In this document: positions 31,395 to 31,988 of the stretch, piece by piece
How positions within the stretch are numbered: position 1 is the stretch's first letter
Layout: the number at the start of each line of letters is the position of its first letter
Source of the DNA: CAZTDU01 sp964617355
Lineage (GTDB): Bacteria > Pseudomonadota > Gammaproteobacteria > Burkholderiales > SG8-39
NCBI GenBank assembly: GCA_964617355.1
Contig: CAZTXP010000162.1
Coordinates: forward strand, 1 to 31,988
Direction of reading: 5' to 3'
DNA: 31,988 nucleotides
Translations under genes and position numbers: made by a program
Notes under the pieces: generated by a model
What the model was told of the DNA's origin: nothing
Databases searched by the model: none
The model's input: the letters and a program-made list of their open reading frames with translations, nothing else

Positions 31395-31988
31395 ATGCGG
31401 GCCATGGACAAGACCCGGGACGCGCGAGGCAGCATCGTCGGCGAGATCGCCGGCGCGGCCGCGGCCGCGGCCGCCGCGGGCCGGCGCTGCGCGATCGCGG
31501 TGTCGCCGTCGGTGCTCGACGAGGCCGTGGTCGCGTCGCTCGCGGCGCAGGCCGATTTCTGGCAGCCGGTGCACCTCTTCCTCGCCGACACGCGCTTCGA
31601 CGCCGGCGGCCGCGATCCGGCCGACGCACGCGCGCTGCTGCGGGCGCTGCCGGTGCCGCGCGGGCAGTTGCATGCCGATGTCGCGGACCTCGCGGATCCG
31701 GTGCGTGCCGCCGCCGCCTACGAGCAGGAGCTGCGCGCCTACTTCGGCCTCGCGGTCGGTGGCCTGCCACGCTTCGACGCCGTGGTGCTGCGCATCGCGC
31801 GCTGCGGCAACCTGCCGGGGTTGCACGGCGGCAGCGAGGCGCTCGACGAGACTTCGCGGATCGTCGCCGTCAATCGCGGGCCGCAGGGCGCGCGCTTCGT
31901 CACGCTGACGCCGCCGGTGATCCGGCACGCCGCGCGCGTGCTGGTCGCCGCCTGCCCCGAATCCGCCGCGCGCCGCCCCTCGCAGGGC
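31395..31988 (+). CDS. Divergent 6-phosphogluconolactonase-like protein (partial, 3' end beyond window)
   Basis: An open frame continues to the window edge with about 198 residues visible. It begins at ATG 31395 or an in-frame ATG at 31404. The pattern fits the Pgl/NagB-like fold: an Ala-rich first helix, CAIAVSPSVL, a VHLFLADTRF strand corresponding to the WxxxDER strand of Pgl, AAAAYEQELRAYF, FDAVVLRIARCG, GSEALDETSRIVAVNR, and FVTLTPPVIRHAARVLV. The usual GMGxDGHTASLFPG active-site loop is replaced by LRIARCGNLPGLHGG, so only one His remains and lactonase activity is doubtful. It is divergent from the MASE1 kinase. No zwf or edd neighbour is visible. Assignment by fold pattern only. Confidence 0.65.
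   Translation, partial: MRAMDKTRDARGSIVGEIAGAAAAAAAAGRRCAIAVSPSVLDEAVVASLAAQADFWQPVHLFLADTRFDAGGRDPADARALLRALPVPRGQLHADVADLADPVRAAAAYEQELRAYFGLAVGGLPRFDAVVLRIARCGNLPGLHGGSEALDETSRIVAVNRGPQGARFVTLTPPVIRHAARVLVAACPESAARRPSQG

Overview
The window is GC-rich DNA with dense, closely packed genes, GTG and TTG starts, and gene content (short class I fbp, SWIB protein with a histone-H1-like tail, DUF1365/CFA lipid operon, MASE1 sensor kinase) that fits a betaproteobacterium, probably Burkholderiales or a relative. This placement rests on gene style only. No rRNA, tRNA, CRISPR array or phage module was seen.

Layout. 1-3166 (minus strand): pdxH, an APH-fold kinase, an enolase-like protein and a second, paralogous kinase cut by the window edge. 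3190-4582 (plus): a metallo-beta-lactamase-fold hydrolase and a SWIB-domain protein ending at a clear terminator. 4647-10503 (minus): fbp, an MFS transporter, argC, htpX and a GMC flavoprotein. 10609-14338 (plus): a Spy/CpxP-like periplasmic protein, an OmpR-type regulator, its histidine kinase and an MFS transporter. 14391-15939 (plus): a lower-GC membrane protein of unknown function and a Phd/RelE-type toxin-antitoxin pair with a palindromic operator. 15941-24219 (minus): nine tightly packed or overlapping genes that start with a CarH/LitR-type B12 photoreceptor-repressor. They continue with two CFA-family methyltransferases, a DUF1295 membrane reductase-like protein, a DUF6134-like periplasmic protein, a fatty-acid desaturase, an FAD amine-oxidase-like enzyme, a SOUL haem protein and DUF1365. 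This reads as one light-controlled lipid-modification operon. 24288-28615: a lower-GC accessory island of three small unknown genes separated by repeats whose ends resemble those of REP-associated tyrosine transposases (RAYT), plus one frameshifted RAYT gene. 28616-31298 (minus): a FixJ-type regulator and MASE1-PAS sensor kinase. 31395-31988 (plus): a divergent 6-phosphogluconolactonase-like gene running off the window.

The most unusual signals are three. First, the accessory island is built head to tail as end-repeat / gene / end-repeat units, with two 101-bp end-to-end junctions and RAYT debris; it may be a transposase-associated gene-cassette array or a decayed tandem duplication. Second, a kinase-enolase-kinase cassette encodes an enolase-like protein with two substituted active-site positions. 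Third, the photoreceptor-headed lipid operon contains two CFA paralogues, of which the shorter keeps the classical bicarbonate-site residues and the longer has lost them.
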